Below are positions 21,221 through 23,303 of a DNA stretch of 23,303 nt, piece after piece. Position numbers and translations under genes: made by a program. The stretch is from CANJUD01 sp043750035 (GTDB lineage Bacteria > Bacteroidota > Bacteroidia > UKL13-3): positions 1-23,303 of the forward strand of contig JAYVCI010000249.1 in assembly GCA_043750035.1 (NCBI GenBank), written 5' to 3'. The first letter of the stretch is position 1. Every line of letters begins with the position of its first letter. The notes under the pieces were generated by a model, which made no database searches, was not told the origin of the DNA, and saw only the letters and a list, made by a program, of their open reading frames with translations.

Positions 21221-22138
21221 ATGGTACAAGTAGAAAATCTCACTTACGATTACCCAAGCCACCGAGCCCTGCATGGACTTAGCTTTAGCATCCCCACAGG
21301 TTCCATCACCGCATTGGTTGGGCCCAACGGTGCCGGCAAAACCACACTGATGCGTTGCTTGGCTGGGCTTACCCGTCCGCTGATGGGCAGCATTTTTATC
21401 AATAATACCAATGTGCTGGAAGATCCGCGTAAAGTTCACAGACAGATTGGTTTCTTGTCCGATTTTTTTGGGCTGTACGATAAACTTACCATTTATCAAG
21501 CCCTTACCTATTTTGCCAAAGCCCACGAGGTTCCCAATAATGAAGTTGATAAACGGGTAACAAGTATTATAGAACGCTTGCACCTCACCGATAAAACCCA
21601 TGCCGACATTGGCCACCTGAGCCGCGGTATGAAACAACGTGTTGCCATTGGACAAACAATGGTGCACAATCCGCAATTCCTGATACTTGACGAACCCGCA
21701 TCTGGCCTAGACCCTGAGGCAAGACATGACTTGGCAAATTTGTTTAAAGAACTCAACAAAGATGGCATTACACTTTTAGTGTCCTCACATATTTTGGCTG
21801 AACTGGATGCGTACTCTAACAATTTGGTGATAATGCGTGAAGGCAAAATTGTTGACAATGATTTCTTTGAACAAAAAAATACCAATTTGCGTCGTTTGTT
21901 GTTAAAACTCACAAAACCCAGTGTCGATTTAAAATCTATATTGGAAGCAGAAGAACTTATTTCTAATATAAATTGTACGGAAACCACAGCCAATTTCGAC
22001 TTTAGTGGTACTGAAACACAACAAGCTGAATTGATGATGGCACTTATCGGTAAAGGGCTTTCAGTACTTTCATTTGCCGAAGAAAAAGTAAATATGCAAG
22101 ACAAATATTTGGACACCATTAAACAACAAAATAATTAA
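21221..22138 (+). CDS. ABC-2-type transporter ATPase, 305 aa
   Basis: Walker A GPNGAGKTT (34-42), signature LSRGMKQR (133-140; Arg in place of the usual Gly), Walker B LILDEPASGLDP (154-165) and switch His190 in VSSHIL. A C-terminal regulatory region (about 220-305) follows, as in the CcmA/NatA-like exporters. It energises the permease encoded 2 bases downstream. ATG 21221 is chosen over the in-frame TTG at 21200, which is in the promoter box. The substrate is unknown; the family covers export of drugs, ions, lipids and polysaccharide, and gliding-associated GldA has a similar form. Confidence 0.9.
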   Translation: MVQVENLTYDYPSHRALHGLSFSIPTGSITALVGPNGAGKTTLMRCLAGLTRPLMGSIFINNTNVLEDPRKVHRQIGFLSDFFGLYDKLTIYQALTYFAKAHEVPNNEVDKRVTSIIERLHLTDKTHADIGHLSRGMKQRVAIGQTMVHNPQFLILDEPASGLDPEARHDLANLFKELNKDGITLLVSSHILAELDAYSNNLVIMREGKIVDNDFFEQKNTNLRRLLLKLTKPSVDLKSILEAEELISNINCTETTANFDFSGTETQQAELMMALIGKGLSVLSFAEEKVNMQDKYLDTIKQQNN

Positions 22139-22140
22139 TT

Positions 22141-23303
22141 ATGAGCATCGCAATATTTAATAATAACCCCGAGTTCAAACGCAATATTTTGCTTGAGCTC
22201 ACCAAGCAACGACTTATTTTGTTGCCCTTGATTATGGGACTTATATATTTAATTGGTTTTAATTTTGGGAATACCGAAAGCTATGCCAGTAGAGCCAATG
22301 CACTCTCACAAATTATGTTTGCTGTTATTATATTTGGATGGGGAACCTGGCAAGCTACCACCAGTTTTATTGATGAAATAAATGATAGAACCTGGGACCA
22401 GCAACGCATGACCAGCCTGCACCCAGCCACTATGATGGTGGGAAAATTATTTGGAAGTACTATATATAATTGGTATGGTGCAGCCATGGCATTGTTTATA
22501 TATTTTCTCACCTCGTTTTCTATGCCTGACAGTGCTTTAAAAGTTAAGATTGGCATTACTGCTATATTATTGGGTGTATTGGGTCATGCAATTTCTATTA
22601 TAGTGAGCTTGTTGGTTATTCGCAAAAACCGCGACAAAAGCAAAATAAATACAAGACCTATTTCTATATTATGTGTACTCTTTGCTTTGTCATTTATTAC
22701 TTATGTATTCCCTATGCATATATTTGGTTCCTTCATTGTGGTTGACCCAGCGGTATGTTGGTATGCTTTTGTAATTTCAAAATCTACCTTAACATTAATT
22801 TTTACAGTATTCTATTTAGGTTGGGCTATGGTGGGATTGTACCATTTGGTAAGGGGTGAATTGCAATTTAGCAATAAACCTACTTTGTTTATTGTATTTT
22901 TAATTACCAATGCTATTATGGTAACGGGCTTGTTACCCAATTCTGGAATTTCGCAATATCGTGCATTTACTAACGACGAACCAGAATTCAAATCCATAGC
23001 TGCTTCTTTATATATATATACTTTTCTTATTTATTGCTTTATTTCTGCAATCGTATCCGCTTATTTTATTATTATTATGGATATAAAAGACTTTATCGGA
23101 TTTAAGAAATTGATGCTGATGGCCAAGCAGAAATCATACAGTGCTCTGTATAATGAAATGCCGGTATATCTATTGGCTTTGGTATTTGCAGCAATTATGG
23201 CTGTGGTATTTACTTTATATGCACTGGTGGTGAACCCTGATACAGAACTGGGAAGGCACTCGTTTTTCAATATCTCCAAAACCGGAATCCCGTTTGTGTT
23301 TGC
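22141..23303 (+). CDS. ABC-2-type permease, N-terminal part (runs off right edge), 387 codons seen
   Basis: The frame is open from ATG 22141 to the window end, without a stop, and starts 2 bases after the ATPase stop. Hydrophobic segments are visible at about residues 22-42, 57-70, 104-125, 136-160, 176-196, 212-236, 247-263, 290-318 and 345-367. The stretch between the second and third (TSFIDEINDRTWDQQRMTSL) is typical of ABC-2 permeases, where a short amphipathic helix precedes the core. The C-terminus is missing. Together with the ATPase it forms an inner-membrane exporter of unknown substrate. Confidence 0.85.
   Translation, partial: MSIAIFNNNPEFKRNILLELTKQRLILLPLIMGLIYLIGFNFGNTESYASRANALSQIMFAVIIFGWGTWQATTSFIDEINDRTWDQQRMTSLHPATMMVGKLFGSTIYNWYGAAMALFIYFLTSFSMPDSALKVKIGITAILLGVLGHAISIIVSLLVIRKNRDKSKINTRPISILCVLFALSFITYVFPMHIFGSFIVVDPAVCWYAFVISKSTLTLIFTVFYLGWAMVGLYHLVRGELQFSNKPTLFIVFLITNAIMVTGLLPNSGISQYRAFTNDEPEFKSIAASLYIYTFLIYCFISAIVSAYFIIIMDIKDFIGFKKLMLMAKQKSYSALYNEMPVYLLALVFAAIMAVVFTLYALVVNPDTELGRHSFFNISKTGIPFVF

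Noticed and set aside
21508..22119. A long open frame of about 200 codons on the strand opposite the ABC-2 ATPase gene
   Set aside because: It is a shadow of the ATPase reading frame, with low-complexity Ser/Cys-rich translation and no start signals.

Overview
The window looks like chromosomal DNA of a Bacteroidota bacterium, perhaps near the Chitinophagales/Sphingobacteriales; the rank is inference. The DNA is AT-rich. Many genes are preceded by the Bacteroidota promoter -7 element TAnnTTTG. Several products belong to families typical of the phylum: a DUF4296 lipoprotein, a Bacteroidota-type LptE, a MacA/FtsX/LolD-like export operon, and secreted proteins cut before Gln. No tRNA, rRNA, CRISPR array or transposase was seen.

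Layout. 1-96 is the start of a methylmalonyl-CoA mutase-type gene running off the left edge. 291-1409 holds a secreted protein and a thioredoxin-like [2Fe-2S] ferredoxin. 1487-2731 is a small AT-rich accessory operon (ClpP/SppA-fold SDH-type protease plus an 80-residue protein) behind a 22-bp palindrome and a strong -7 box. 2872-6853 (minus) is a three-gene MacAB/Lol-type operon flanked by two paralogous small membrane proteins. 6926-8116 (minus) encodes only the C-terminal half of carbamoyl-phosphate synthase. 8191-9243 has a Cys-rich lipoprotein divergent from a RidA-family gene. 9369-11954 has a TIR-TPR protein divergent from a 37-kDa nucleoid-associated protein. 12175-14888 has lptE, an MFS transporter, free-methionine-(R)-sulfoxide reductase and a DUF4296 lipoprotein. 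14999-17001 has a secreted protein, an EVE-domain protein and PyrR. 17084-20941 has an outer-membrane protein, a lipoprotein, an alpha/beta hydrolase, an 85-residue conserved protein and a DjlA-like co-chaperone. 21221 to the right edge is an ABC-2-type ATPase and its permease, the latter cut by the edge.

How it fits together. Most of the window is housekeeping: envelope biogenesis and export, pyrimidine metabolism (half CarB, PyrR), oxidative repair and chaperones. Two loci look accessory or immunity-like: the SDH protease operon and the TIR-TPR gene.

The most unusual layer is non-coding. At least four families of short tandem AT-rich repeats (CAGTNNT heptamers; ATTCATCATT/ATTAACCATT; AATTCGTAATT; AGTATCAAGTATC) surround interchangeable palindromic cores (CGATAGCTATCG, TCCGCCGCGGCGGA and others). 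They lie within a few bases of start or stop codons, mostly between co-directional genes. Genes with a clear -7 box and genes with a repeat-derived leader form two nearly separate classes. In five genes an apparent TTG start is in fact the end of the -7 box, so shorter starts are given here.
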